Shown: positions 24,986 through 34,956 of the stretch, in pieces | Numbering within the stretch: position 1 is the stretch's first letter | How the letters are laid out: every line of letters begins with the position of its first letter | DNA from: Bacteroidaceae bacterium | Lineage (GTDB): Bacteria > Bacteroidota > Bacteroidia > Bacteroidales > Bacteroidaceae | Direction: 5' to 3' | NCBI GenBank assembly: GCA_017536695.1 | Contig: JAFXGX010000016.1 | Location: 21,286 to 85,285, forward strand | DNA: 64,000 nucleotides | Position numbers and translations under genes: made by a program | Notes under the pieces: model-generated | Databases searched by the model: none | What the model was told of the DNA's origin: nothing | The model's input: only the letters and a program-made list of their open reading frames with translations

Positions 24986-25786
24986 TTATACCTCCTCACA
25001 AACTGCACGGACAAGATTGAGCGTTTCCTTATTATGAGCATAAATACTACCCCAATGATTGGAGAACGCAAATACCAAATCAGTTTGATACTCTGTACTG
25101 CTCCAATAATAATGCGTGTTACTATTGCTGGAGAGCTTACATTCTGCACTCCAGAAATACTCCAGTGCTTCCTGAACCTCTTCCTTGCACCTATAGATAG
25201 TGATAAGCACGCCCAGACCCGGCAAATGCCAGTCACTTGTATCCTCGATTCCGTCAAACTCTTTCGTGTAGGCTTTATAAGCTTTTGCAGCTTCAGCTGC
25301 AGGAGCACCTTGCACATTCTGCGAGCCGGTTGTCCCTGACAACTGTGTAATGATATACTCAGTATTGGCAGCGCCGGCAAAGTCATTGTAAGCCGCTCCA
25401 AGACTGCGATTGTCGAGGTCTGCCACATTGACACGGTTACCCCAGGCGAGTGTCAATCCTCCTTCAGCACTAACACAATCAGTAGCTGCCAATATGAACG
25501 AATGACCATAAGCCCTCACACGAATTCCACGCTTGATAAATTTTGCCCTATTGGCGTTTGTCAAGCTATCCCACTCTTCTCGAGTGAAATAATGATAACT
25601 CTCATCATCAAATCTCTGCACTGCGAGGCATATATCAAGCAGGCCACCGGCCCACTTGATATATTTGCCGAACTCCGATGCCCGGCTGTTCTCTGTGACG
25701 TGCTTCAGGCCGACAGCGTTGAACGCTGCCGCCTGTTCTCTCTTGTTCTTGCGTAACAGGGTTACGCTCTGTTCAGGTGTACTCAT
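24986..25786 (-). CDS. Lectin-like paralogue of the DGR target, without a matching variable repeat
   Basis: 266 residues with the same plan as the next gene: TLLRKNKREQAAAFNAVGL, KYIKWAGGL, YFTREEWDSL, APAAEAAKAYKAY, WHLPGLGVLITIY and HYYWSSTEY. The C-terminal segment that should be the variable repeat shows only weak similarity to the TR and no adenine-only pattern, so it is probably not an active target. It may be a fixed subunit or the remains of an older target. It lies between the fibre and the variable protein. Confidence 0.85.
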   Translation of the reverse strand: MSTPEQSVTLLRKNKREQAAAFNAVGLKHVTENSRASEFGKYIKWAGGLLDICLAVQRFDDESYHYFTREEWDSLTNANRAKFIKRGIRVRAYGHSFILAATDCVSAEGGLTLAWGNRVNVADLDNRSLGAAYNDFAGAANTEYIITQLSGTTGSQNVQGAPAAEAAKAYKAYTKEFDGIEDTSDWHLPGLGVLITIYRCKEEVQEALEYFWSAECKLSSNSNTHYYWSSTEYQTDLVFAFSNHWGSIYAHNKETLNLVRAVCEEV

Positions 25787-25788
25787 AA

Positions 25789-28700
25789 TTAGTAAATTGT
25801 ATTGTTGATGTCTTGATTTTCCTCTGCATACGCGGCAAGATACTCATCGTAGGTCTCACCATTGTAATACTCGAGGTGTTCTGCAATATTCTCAAGGGTT
25901 ACTGTCTCAACCTCCTCTGCACCGCCGTAGGCCTCGTTATTGACCTGGTCGATGAGATTGATGAAGGCTTCAATCACAACGAAGATGGTTATCTCTGAGA
26001 TGCCTTGCTCGATGGCCTCTATCTCATAAGCCTCGCGGATCACTGTGAGCTGATATGTGCCGCTGATTACAGGCTTTGCAACCTTGTTGCCATCGGCATC
26101 CTGGCCTGCGACCTTCTGCTCGATGATGGCGAGGAGTTCTGCACCGTCACCCTTCAGCACCTGGCCTACAATACGCACCATGGAGAGCAGTGGAGTTTCT
26201 TCCTGGTTCTCGAGTATGGTCTTCATAATCACCACAGCATTGAGCTTTGGCGAGTTCTCGAGACGGAGACGCTGCACAGCCTCGAGTGATGATATCTGCA
26301 ATCCCGTTGCAGAGTTCAGTGCGGTAAATGTCAGTTCGGGCAATCCCAAGAAACGAAGTTCAACCATCGTGTCAGGCAACGCAATATCATTAATAGGCGA
26401 TGTCTCCGCAAGGGTAATACTCTCGAGGGCACTGCCTTTAGCGTTGATATGCTCGATACGAGGACACTTCGATGCGTCAAGACTTTTGGCACCGGTATTC
26501 CGGATGTCAAGTGTCTTGAGGAATGGAAGGTCACCGAGCATATATGAAGTGAGCTTTGCATATCCCATTGAGCGTTCGATGTGACTGTCACCACCGGTGA
26601 TGATAGTCTCAACGAGGCTCATAACAGAAAAATCAAAGTTCTCGCTCAGAGTCAAGGCTGAGAGGTCTATGCTACTCATTCTATCAGCTTGATAGATGTA
26701 GAGCAATGCGCCCTCATCTTTAGCGAAGTTGGTAAATGTATAGCTTTGACCGCCCTCAAGGTAACAACTCTCGGAGAGGTTGCCCGAAGCGTCATTTCCG
26801 ACACCAAAGTAACCTGTTGCAGCTGCAGTGATGGTTATGGTAGCATCTGCACCACAAGCGATACGGCCTGACAGTACTCCGCTGAAGAAGTCACCAGTCT
26901 GGTAGTATCCATCGCGTATGCGCCAGCGAGTGCGGATAAATGCCGGGAGCGATGTCAAACCGAGGCCTTGAAGAGCATAGAAGTATATCGCATCCGATGT
27001 AGCGGTGTACTGGATATACTTGCGATAGCCATCATAGGAGCTTACGACCTTTGGCCATACAAGCTGACGTTTGGTGCAGTAGAAGTAGATTGCTCCATCA
27101 GGAGAGAACGGTTTCATCATTTGGCCGTCCACCTCAGTCTGGCAAGAGCGCATAGCAGCAATGACAGTACGGAGGTCTATTGCTGAGCCATCGGCCAACA
27201 GCACCTCTTGCTGTTCACGACAGCACACCCACAAGATACTATTCCACCCGGCAAAGGGGTTTGTATAGTCATCTGTTGAAGGCTTGCCTGGATCCACCTC
27301 GGGGTCAGTATCGCACCCACCGTCATTGTCTTTCTCGTTCACACCGTCGGCATCATATATCTTGTTAAGATACATTATAAGCGCATTCTCAGAGTAGATA
27401 CCGCCACGCACGCTTGCTCCGTCCTCAAGGAACCACATAGGCTGCATATTCTTGGCCTGCTGGTCCTTTCCACACGCATAGTCGGTAAAGCCGTAATAAC
27501 TCATTACAGACTTTGGGTTCGCGTGCAGATGCAGTTTAGTGCGCCAATTCGTTGCCCATTCCGCTGTCAGTTCTTTGTTACAAGTAGAGGCGAAATGCAA
27601 CATATCATAGAGTTGATATGGCACTTTCTTACCGAGTGCATAATCAATGGCCAACTGGTCGTTGTCCACCATACACTCAAAATAGTACGTCCACGCCGGG
27701 AAAGTGTCGCCGGATATTTCGCCCTTGTCGATGAGCTTCTGCACCCAACTTGATTTCATTGTTGAGGGTGCCATAATATCGGCAATGGAAGAAACACCGC
27801 GCCACCAGCACATACCTTGATAAACGAGAAGTTCAAATCCCTCAACAGGGTTAAGGACATCACCCTCGACTACCCATTTACCGCCCTTGCCGTTCGGCTG
27901 ATACATAGAACCGGTGGTATTGGTCCAAGCACCATTCTTGTAACGCATAAAGCGGTAGTTCCTGCCACAATAGAGTGAGAGCAGATAAGGCATTGACGTG
28001 TCAAGTCCTTCTGTAGTCTTGAAACGAGCCTCAATCTGGTCAAGCGTCTCGCCATCATTACCGATAAACTCGATGAACGACTCATCCTGATAGTTCAAAC
28101 AGCCGAGGTTATACCCGGGCGTATTCATAAAGCCTAGTGCAGTCTGCTCGCCTTTATCCTCTTTCCAGTTGCCACGCGCTTCAAAATACACATTCTGCAA
28201 GGTGTCAGAGGTTGAACGATACACAGCAACAGGGTGATTCGCTGTTGAGTGGTTCATCTGCAATCCCTCGATATGGATGTCGTCCAAATCCCAAGTACCA
28301 TCAAAGAAGCGCTGTGCCGGTGTAAGATAGTCGCCACCGAGCGAGCGATATGTGTAGTTCATCATATCGCAAGTACCGCAGTCGTTGACACCGCCGGAGT
28401 CGGAAAAGTCTATCTTGACAGTGATGATATCGACAGGGATTGTATTTTCTCCTACGCGCACCTTCTTCTTGGAAAACAGTGCGTATGTGAGGATAGCATC
28501 TGCATTTGTGTATTCCGGGAACAGAGGCTCTATACTCTTTGCCTTGTTGAGATAATAGCGAGGGTTCTTCTTCGGTCTCTTGGCCGAAGTTGTACCCTGT
28601 CGGCGTTTGCGTATGCCACGCGCCACGAATGAACGCCACGGCATTGTCGGGTTGTAATAGTATAGGTCGATAGTAAAGTTGTCGCTGGTAGATGTACCAC

Positions 28701-31700
28701 CGTCAAATTCATCGAAACTCTCTTCAGACGCTACCTCCACGACATACGGGATTCCTCGCGCATAGAGTAAGTTGGCAGAAGGTCTCAACATCGTTGAACC
28801 CTCGGCCGTTTGAGAAACAAGCACATTCTCAAACTCGAATTCCTTTACCATAAGTTCGGTGTCGGTAAGGCGAACAAGGTGGTTCTTATGAGCCTGAGCC
28901 CACTCAAAATAGGTGTTCCAAGCACAGATATTGTAGAGGTAGAAGTCTCCCTTTATACCATAGAGACTGATACCGTTCTCTTGGAACAGATTACCGGCAC
29001 CGCCAACATACCCGATGTTGCCCACGCGCTCACCATCAAGGTATAGAACTATCATTGAATACTTGATACCTCCACGCTCATAATAGAGGTTTGTAGGCTC
29101 TACAACAACAGTAACAGTATGTTCCGTACCCTGTTCGTAAGAACGCTCCTCTCGAGAGCGGACACCGTTCTTGCAGTATATGCCGACTTTCGAGCCAGTT
29201 ACATAGAAACCACCTCCGGCACTCTCATCATAACATTCGATGAGCCTTGCAGTCTTATCCTTTACATTCTTAGATGCAAAGGAGAACTGAATCGCCGCAC
29301 CTGTCGACTCAAGCATAGAAGAACCGAACATATAATGGTTAAGCGTAGCTGTTACGTTCTCAGCAATACGCAAACAGTTCTTGCCGAGAAAGTTACTGAA
29401 ACCATTAGATGTGTAGTTGGCCCCGGTCAATTTCAATTCATAACCATTCGACTTGATACTGTGGTCAGCTTCATCATTGGAGCGACCTGAGAAATCAAAG
29501 TCATAAATGGTACCGGCTGTAAGTTCAGCATCGATAGCGGAGCCATCAATGGTGACTGTAATCTCATCGCTCGATACACCATTAACAACAGCTTTGTAGG
29601 TTATCTGCTGTCCGTCAGCAAAACCCTTTATCTGTTGTGATATCGTGTATGTGCGAGTGTTGAGAGCAAGCAGCTGGGTGAACTGGTTGCCATTGGCCAA
29701 CACTGCAACGTGCGACTGCACTTTGCCCGGTGCATAGACAGCAACATCGAGGCTCAATGTGTCGTAAAGCCTAATGGTGCCATTATTAGCATCATCATAG
29801 CGCACAGAGACAATAGGAGTATTATTGTTCTCATCAACGACCATGATAGCCGAATAAATGGTATTACCCTTGGTACCAGAAGCGATATCAGTACCCTGCA
29901 CACGAATCGGGTAACTGCCGTGAGTGAGCCCGAGTTCGGTCGGGCGGATGGTGACAGAGTGTGTAAAGCTATCGTTTACGACAGCGGTTGCAAGCGGTTG
30001 CCATTCGCCTCCGAGCTTTATGTCAATCTGTGCCGATATACCTTTATCGCTCTGATTGTTGGCGAACTTGTACAAAGGAACAGCCACACTTGTTGTTGTC
30101 GGTGTTATGGGATTGTCGGCAGAATACTGCAGAACCTGCACAGAGGTACAAGTAACATCGACAGCCGTCACCGTGATATTCTTGCTACCGGTAGCACCAG
30201 TATCATCATAGGCAACAAGCCTGTATTTCTTCGAGCCTGCAGCGGTAAAGAACTGTGTAAAATCGATAGGAAAACTATAGTCATTCAGATCTGCGGAGCT
30301 TTGCTGATTGACGGTCTGCGAGAACACAGTAATGTTGGTATCGCGGTCCACAAGCTCAATACGTTCGATACTGTTTTCCGTCTCCACTCCTGTTGCCGAT
30401 GATACCGAACGGATGGCTGCCGATGTGGCAATGCTCGCGCCGTATGCGCCATAGAGAGGAGAGTTCTTGAACGCAATGGCCACAATGGTTGCACTACCGC
30501 CACCGGTACCTGTTCCAACCGGGAACTGTATCTCATCGCCGACGGTATCACCGTCAGCATTCTGCATAGCAATCTTGACAACACCCTCTGTCTCGGTATC
30601 GACCATAAGGTTTACAGGCAGATGATGATGCGCACCTTCAGCCGAGAAAGCTTTGCCGGTACCGACCTCAGGATTGTCCGAAAGTTCAATTTTAGAACCA
30701 CCTCCACCGAAGTCACTCCAGAGAGCCGGCTCACTGAAATCGGCAATAGCCCCTTGGAACTGCTTTGTCTCCATCTTGTTCTCGGCCACCTTATAGCTGA
30801 TGACAAGACCAGGCTTCGCGTATGTAAGGCCTTTCTCTTTCTGGTATGCCAAAAGAGCCGTCAAAGCACTCTCAAGAGTGTAGAAATTACCAAAAGTAGG
30901 AGCACCGACAATATTATCAATGATAATGTATGGCTCGGATCCTGCGGCCAACGAACCGAAGTCCTTCCAGTTGTCGGGGTTTATCCATTGGTCCTCTGTC
31001 AGCGACTTGCCAACGAACTGATAGGTTTTCCACGTTCCGGCAGCAATCTCGAATGAAAGAATCAAGCCCAATGCAGCCTTTTTCTTAGTCCAGGCAAGAT
31101 GCACAGCAGACTTGCCGATATTCTCCGTGTCACAAAGCGAATAGTATCCGCTGATGGGCATTTCAGTCGTTACATTGTATATGTTACCGACTGATGAACC
31201 GCCAAAGTCCTTCCAATTATCCAAATTCTGGAATGACTGAATGGTGTTCACTCCGATGAATTGCTTCGCAACCCAGCCATCCTCAGAGAGATACACTACA
31301 ACCATACCTGCTGCAAGACGGCCGGCATTGAGAAGAGTTGAAACAACTGCCGCAAAGTCATACACCGTTGTTGGCTCATTCTTCCAAACGTTGATATTGA
31401 CAATAGTCAAGTTCTGCCACTGCGAACTCAATTGCAATGATGCAGCTTGTTGCTCGAGTGCAACTCCCCTATTACCGGCGAAAGCTGTTGAGGATGTCTC
31501 GCCTAAAGCAAGCTCAGGACCAATGGGCGCGAGCTGTGTTCCACTCCAACGATAGCCAAGACTTTTATTTCTACATACAAAGATTTTGCCTGAGACGGGA
31601 ATATAATTGTGTTGATAGTTCTCATCGCCTGCCCAATTAGAGTAATACAAACCATCTTCGGGGTTATGAACGATAAAACGTAGCAACGAAGATGAATAAT

Positions 31701-32373
31701 AAATTTCCAATTCTGCACCCTCGTTGCCTAATATAGGCAATTCACGCGGTTCAACATTAGCAGTCTGCACGATGTCGTTAAATTCTACCATATCATCGAC
31801 AAATGCCGGGAGATTGGCTGCAGGGACCTTGCCAAGTGCATCAAGAGGAGCTATACCGGAAGGTTTGCCAATCTGTTCGGATATATTGGAGACCTCCGAT
31901 GACAAGCCTTCAATATTAGCAGAATTCTCAATGACTTTTGTCTCAACAGTCGCCATTCCGTCTCTCATAGTAGAGATTGAGGTTATGACTTCCGAAAGAG
32001 TTCTGTTAGCGGAGTTTGCTCCATTCTGCGCTGTGGCAGCAGCATTGCTAGCAGAGTTGATGCCAGCACGAAGCTCGGCAAGCAGTGCAGGTGTCAGCAA
32101 ACCGGCATTGGCTGTAGAAGCTGCTGGGATTGTAATGGTAATAGGTACGAGAGAACCGTCGTTCAGCCTCTTCTTCATGGAAATGATGAAGTTGCTTTCC
32201 GAGGTTGTAAAACTTACCGTAGAACCATCAATCAGCGCTTCAGGAACAGTGTCGATAATCGCTTGTATTATCGACACAAAAAGCGAGCCGACACGAGATG
32301 CAGAGTTCTCATACTCCTCTGTCGCATCACGGACTGCAGCAGCTTGTGGAAGTAGATTAGTTAATTTACCCAT
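25789..32373 (-). CDS. Giant tail fibre / host-recognition protein
   Basis: 2194 residues, the largest gene of the phage. The N-terminus (LLPQAAAVRDATEEYENSAS) and a helical Ala/Asn-rich region (about 100-165) suggest trimeric attachment to the tail. Next come small repeated modules with NWKDFG (about 390, 470 and 560), Gly-rich linkers, Ig-like beta domains (about 640-950), a LamG/concanavalin-like domain (about 990-1180), and long unique regions with GTCDMMNYTYRS. LRR-like turns (LKTLDIRNTGAKSLDASKCP) lie near 1960. It lies behind its own late promoter and directly upstream of the DGR target pair. The domain calls are pattern-based. Confidence 0.8.
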   Translation of the reverse strand: MGKLTNLLPQAAAVRDATEEYENSASRVGSLFVSIIQAIIDTVPEALIDGSTVSFTTSESNFIISMKKRLNDGSLVPITITIPAASTANAGLLTPALLAELRAGINSASNAAATAQNGANSANRTLSEVITSISTMRDGMATVETKVIENSANIEGLSSEVSNISEQIGKPSGIAPLDALGKVPAANLPAFVDDMVEFNDIVQTANVEPRELPILGNEGAELEIYYSSSLLRFIVHNPEDGLYYSNWAGDENYQHNYIPVSGKIFVCRNKSLGYRWSGTQLAPIGPELALGETSSTAFAGNRGVALEQQAASLQLSSQWQNLTIVNINVWKNEPTTVYDFAAVVSTLLNAGRLAAGMVVVYLSEDGWVAKQFIGVNTIQSFQNLDNWKDFGGSSVGNIYNVTTEMPISGYYSLCDTENIGKSAVHLAWTKKKAALGLILSFEIAAGTWKTYQFVGKSLTEDQWINPDNWKDFGSLAAGSEPYIIIDNIVGAPTFGNFYTLESALTALLAYQKEKGLTYAKPGLVISYKVAENKMETKQFQGAIADFSEPALWSDFGGGGSKIELSDNPEVGTGKAFSAEGAHHHLPVNLMVDTETEGVVKIAMQNADGDTVGDEIQFPVGTGTGGGSATIVAIAFKNSPLYGAYGASIATSAAIRSVSSATGVETENSIERIELVDRDTNITVFSQTVNQQSSADLNDYSFPIDFTQFFTAAGSKKYRLVAYDDTGATGSKNITVTAVDVTCTSVQVLQYSADNPITPTTTSVAVPLYKFANNQSDKGISAQIDIKLGGEWQPLATAVVNDSFTHSVTIRPTELGLTHGSYPIRVQGTDIASGTKGNTIYSAIMVVDENNNTPIVSVRYDDANNGTIRLYDTLSLDVAVYAPGKVQSHVAVLANGNQFTQLLALNTRTYTISQQIKGFADGQQITYKAVVNGVSSDEITVTIDGSAIDAELTAGTIYDFDFSGRSNDEADHSIKSNGYELKLTGANYTSNGFSNFLGKNCLRIAENVTATLNHYMFGSSMLESTGAAIQFSFASKNVKDKTARLIECYDESAGGGFYVTGSKVGIYCKNGVRSREERSYEQGTEHTVTVVVEPTNLYYERGGIKYSMIVLYLDGERVGNIGYVGGAGNLFQENGISLYGIKGDFYLYNICAWNTYFEWAQAHKNHLVRLTDTELMVKEFEFENVLVSQTAEGSTMLRPSANLLYARGIPYVVEVASEESFDEFDGGTSTSDNFTIDLYYYNPTMPWRSFVARGIRKRRQGTTSAKRPKKNPRYYLNKAKSIEPLFPEYTNADAILTYALFSKKKVRVGENTIPVDIITVKIDFSDSGGVNDCGTCDMMNYTYRSLGGDYLTPAQRFFDGTWDLDDIHIEGLQMNHSTANHPVAVYRSTSDTLQNVYFEARGNWKEDKGEQTALGFMNTPGYNLGCLNYQDESFIEFIGNDGETLDQIEARFKTTEGLDTSMPYLLSLYCGRNYRFMRYKNGAWTNTTGSMYQPNGKGGKWVVEGDVLNPVEGFELLVYQGMCWWRGVSSIADIMAPSTMKSSWVQKLIDKGEISGDTFPAWTYYFECMVDNDQLAIDYALGKKVPYQLYDMLHFASTCNKELTAEWATNWRTKLHLHANPKSVMSYYGFTDYACGKDQQAKNMQPMWFLEDGASVRGGIYSENALIMYLNKIYDADGVNEKDNDGGCDTDPEVDPGKPSTDDYTNPFAGWNSILWVCCREQQEVLLADGSAIDLRTVIAAMRSCQTEVDGQMMKPFSPDGAIYFYCTKRQLVWPKVVSSYDGYRKYIQYTATSDAIYFYALQGLGLTSLPAFIRTRWRIRDGYYQTGDFFSGVLSGRIACGADATITITAAATGYFGVGNDASGNLSESCYLEGGQSYTFTNFAKDEGALLYIYQADRMSSIDLSALTLSENFDFSVMSLVETIITGGDSHIERSMGYAKLTSYMLGDLPFLKTLDIRNTGAKSLDASKCPRIEHINAKGSALESITLAETSPINDIALPDTMVELRFLGLPELTFTALNSATGLQISSLEAVQRLRLENSPKLNAVVIMKTILENQEETPLLSMVRIVGQVLKGDGAELLAIIEQKVAGQDADGNKVAKPVISGTYQLTVIREAYEIEAIEQGISEITIFVVIEAFINLIDQVNNEAYGGAEEVETVTLENIAEHLEYYNGETYDEYLAAYAEENQDINNTIY

Positions 32374-32401
32374 AAGTGATTATATTTTGAAAATTGTATT
32401 T

Positions 32402-32436
32402 CAAAAGTAACCACCTGAAAAAGGATGTAAAAAGAC
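32402..32436 (-). promoter_or_regulatory. Phage late promoter of the fibre-DGR target unit
   Basis: Minus-strand GTCTTTTTAC (32436-32427), 17 bases, then TACTTTTG (32409-32402), 29 bases before the fibre start. The decamer lies right after the previous gene's stop. Confidence 0.75.
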
Positions 32437-32437
32437 A

Positions 32438-32890
32438 CTAATTTTGCAGTTCTTCTACAATTGTATTCAGCACATCGTGAGCATAGATATCCGTCATCGC
32501 CCGACGGAAGACCGCCAAAGAAGTATAAAGTTTGTGTGAATACCAGTTCCTGCGTTTTCGAGGTTTACCGCTGGTCATATAACCGCCCCATGCAGGGCCG
32601 ACCTTACGCGGTTTATCCAATCTGTTCTTGCGCCTGTATTCAGGATCCAGGAACTCAAGGTCGCCACCATTACCGCGAGCATAACCACGTCCGGTACCGA
32701 ATGCCTGGTATATACCATATCCGGCCCATTTGATTAGAGTGCTATTGGCCGTTGGAGTACTGGAGAAACTACCCATCAATGCGCCTGTACGGACAATATT
32801 GTGTTTGGCAATCTTCTCTTGCCATATATCAACCATCATATCAGTCCAGGCCTTGATGTATGCCTCTTGATTTTTTACTTCATCTGCCAT
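32438..32890 (-). CDS. Head-tail / tail completion protein (HK97 gp10-like)
   Basis: 150 residues from the ATG at 32890, which overlaps the preceding gene by 16 bases. The segment VRTGALMGSFSS followed by a G/Y-rich part (WAGYGIYQAFGTGRGYARGNGG) resembles the R-T-G-x-L-x-x-S pattern of gp10-like minor tail proteins that join tail to head. Many basic residues follow. It is the last gene of the portal unit. Confidence 0.55.
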   Translation of the reverse strand: MADEVKNQEAYIKAWTDMMVDIWQEKIAKHNIVRTGALMGSFSSTPTANSTLIKWAGYGIYQAFGTGRGYARGNGGDLEFLDPEYRRKNRLDKPRKVGPAWGGYMTSGKPRKRRNWYSHKLYTSLAVFRRAMTDIYAHDVLNTIVEELQN

Positions 32891-33375
32891 AGTTCTGCAT
32901 TGTAACAAAGATTCTCCGGCTCAGAGCACTCAAGCATAAAACATAGACCGGTACAACCACTGAACATATACTTATTGAATTCCCGGTAGAATATACTGTC
33001 TGTTTTGAGGTATATGAGGTCATCACAATCTGTCTTGTCTTTTATAAGCCTTGATACAATTTGCTTATATAGTTCTCGACAAACAGAAAGTTGCTTCTCT
33101 CTATCCTCCATATCGTTGACTCTATAACGACGTAGCAATGACACCGTAAAAACACGTTTGCGGAAATACCCTCCACCACTACCACGGAAATTCTGCCCTT
33201 CAGTGGTATCATCAAATACAAAGAAATTTGCAACCTTGCGTAGATCATTGATAACTCCCTCCAAGTTTTCGATGCCCGGACAAGTTGTAAAATGGAATTT
33301 CTCGGCAACCGCCAATTTATTCTCTTTGCATATACGCCCAAAGTACTCTTGAGCATTAAAAAACACCGTTCCCAT
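32875..33375 (-). CDS. Phage connector/tail protein of unknown function
   Basis: 166 residues, mixed alpha/beta in pattern, with no membrane segment or motif that I recognise. One feature is FRGSGGGYFRKRVFTVSLLRRY near the middle. Position between a tail-completion-like gene and the other connector genes suggests a structural or assembly role. It shares one base with the gene before it. Confidence 0.5.
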   Translation of the reverse strand: MGTVFFNAQEYFGRICKENKLAVAEKFHFTTCPGIENLEGVINDLRKVANFFVFDDTTEGQNFRGSGGGYFRKRVFTVSLLRRYRVNDMEDREKQLSVCRELYKQIVSRLIKDKTDCDDLIYLKTDSIFYREFNKYMFSGCTGLCFMLECSEPENLCYNAELWQMK

Positions 33376-34136
33376 TATCTCTTCATTGATTTTTTGAATT
33401 CCTCAGCCTCTCGAGCCTTGGCATTCAGTTCCGTCAAAGCTCGCCACGTATCAATGGCAAATATCTCTTTCTCTTTTGTAACATCACCGCCGGTCAATGC
33501 GCGTATCTGGGCATTCATAGCTTCTACAACAGATTGAGCGCTCCCACCCTCCGTGCGCTTAAAGAAATTGCTGAATTGCATTAAGAAGTGTGTCTTCAAT
33601 TGTGTATACCATTGAATAATACCAAAACGGATATAAGGCTTGTACTCCTTGATTTTCTTTTTGCCATTGTATACAATTCTTGCCATTGCAACAATTGCTT
33701 CTTCATTCTTGCTCATAAGAAAACCTTGATAAAGATTGTCAAGACAAAGATATGTTTCAAAGGATACATCATGCAGAAGCCTGTCAACGGCGTGGTGTCC
33801 ATCGTACTCATCGAGCAGGACCGGAACAGAACCAGGAGTCAACACCCACCGCATAGCCTCTGTAAGAGCTGCAATGTCTTCAGATGACAGAGTACAGTCA
33901 ATTGTGCCAACAGATGTCTGTATACGGCATTTAGCATAGCCTCCTTCAGTTTTAACTATAACCATATTTGCAAAATAGAGGGTTATGCGCAGCAATGCCG
34001 TTACAGAATCATAAGCTGTCAGGAAAACCAAAACCGCTTTCAGCTGTCTTTGATTGAGTTCCTGCCAGGATTTCGGAAACTTGAAATCCAATGTATGGCC
34101 ACTTGCTATAACAGTGTGTTTATATTTCCTACTCAT
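33375..34136 (-). CDS. Phage protein of unknown function in the connector module
   Basis: 253 residues from the ATG at 34136; an earlier ATG at 34181 would overlap the upstream gene. The N-terminus (SRKYKHTVIASGHTLDFKFPKSWQELN) is followed by helices and the C-terminal LNAKAREAEEFKKSMKR. I do not recognise the family. It is co-directional with and one base from the gene before it, so it belongs to the portal unit. Confidence 0.5.
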   Translation of the reverse strand: MSRKYKHTVIASGHTLDFKFPKSWQELNQRQLKAVLVFLTAYDSVTALLRITLYFANMVIVKTEGGYAKCRIQTSVGTIDCTLSSEDIAALTEAMRWVLTPGSVPVLLDEYDGHHAVDRLLHDVSFETYLCLDNLYQGFLMSKNEEAIVAMARIVYNGKKKIKEYKPYIRFGIIQWYTQLKTHFLMQFSNFFKRTEGGSAQSVVEAMNAQIRALTGGDVTKEKEIFAIDTWRALTELNAKAREAEEFKKSMKR

Positions 34137-34137
34137 A

Positions 34138-34956
34138 TCAAATTCCCCAAAAGAATACTCCATCCTCTTTTTTGTTCTCATACCTGTCGCCTTTTCGTGC
34201 CTGGTATGCCGAAGAGGCCTTATAGGTGGGGAACGAATCGATTGTTATATCAAGGAACCTCAACAGAGTCTGCAGCAGCTGCCGGATGTCAGCAGAATGT
34301 GTATCGGTTATTTCTGCAGAGATAATACCATGGATAATATGTATTACCTGGGTCTGGTGCGATGAAATGTTGTTCTGGCGTATAGCAGTCAGTAATTCAT
34401 CAACAAGTTCATCGCCGACAATATTGCGAATTTTGGCCTCGGCCATAGTAACTAAAGGGCGATATTTCGCACAATCCCTTCGGTATATTTCAGGGAATGC
34501 CGAACGGCGGAAGTACTCTCCCGACCAAAAGAACGTACTGAAAAATTCCTTGGCTATATCACTATCGTACCATTCCCGGTGGTTTCTTAACTGGGACAAA
34601 ATCGTATCGAAGACATCATCATATACATCAAGCAGTTTCTTATGTAAACGATTCACACGTTCCGAACTTGCCGGTGTGATATTCTCCGTAGACACAACGC
34701 CGAAGCCACTGCCTGTAAGCACCAGGTCAAGGTGCGGTATAGTATCGGCATAAGCTTTCACACATACAGCAGTCGTAATGTTCCTTACTTCAATAGGAGA
34801 TGGCTCCTTCACGACATCCAGGCCAAGAGTTCGGAACAGTTCCTCCTGGACAGATTCTATTTGTGGAGCTACAGCTTCAAATACATGGTTATCGCAGTTA
34901 GTGGCCGAGTAACAGCATTTCTCGAACACCTCTTGGGTTATATCAATTCTATTCAT
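34138..34956 (-). CDS. Phage head-tail adaptor-region protein (DUF6712-like)
   Basis: 272 residues, mostly helical. It directly follows the portal gene and overlaps it by eight bases. The general pattern, with FEAVAPQIESVQEELFRTLGLDVV near the start and PLVTMAEAKIRNIVGDELVDELL in the middle, resembles Bacteroidetes phage proteins grouped as DUF6712 and found near connector genes. The family call is from memory and is moderate. Confidence 0.5.
   Translation of the reverse strand: MNRIDITQEVFEKCCYSATNCDNHVFEAVAPQIESVQEELFRTLGLDVVKEPSPIEVRNITTAVCVKAYADTIPHLDLVLTGSGFGVVSTENITPASSERVNRLHKKLLDVYDDVFDTILSQLRNHREWYDSDIAKEFFSTFFWSGEYFRRSAFPEIYRRDCAKYRPLVTMAEAKIRNIVGDELVDELLTAIRQNNISSHQTQVIHIIHGIISAEITDTHSADIRQLLQTLLRFLDITIDSFPTYKASSAYQARKGDRYENKKEDGVFFWGI

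Noticed and set aside
24986..25090. Second variable repeat in the upstream lectin-like gene
   Set aside because: Only the last about 30 bases show weak similarity to the TR. Mismatches are not restricted to adenines.
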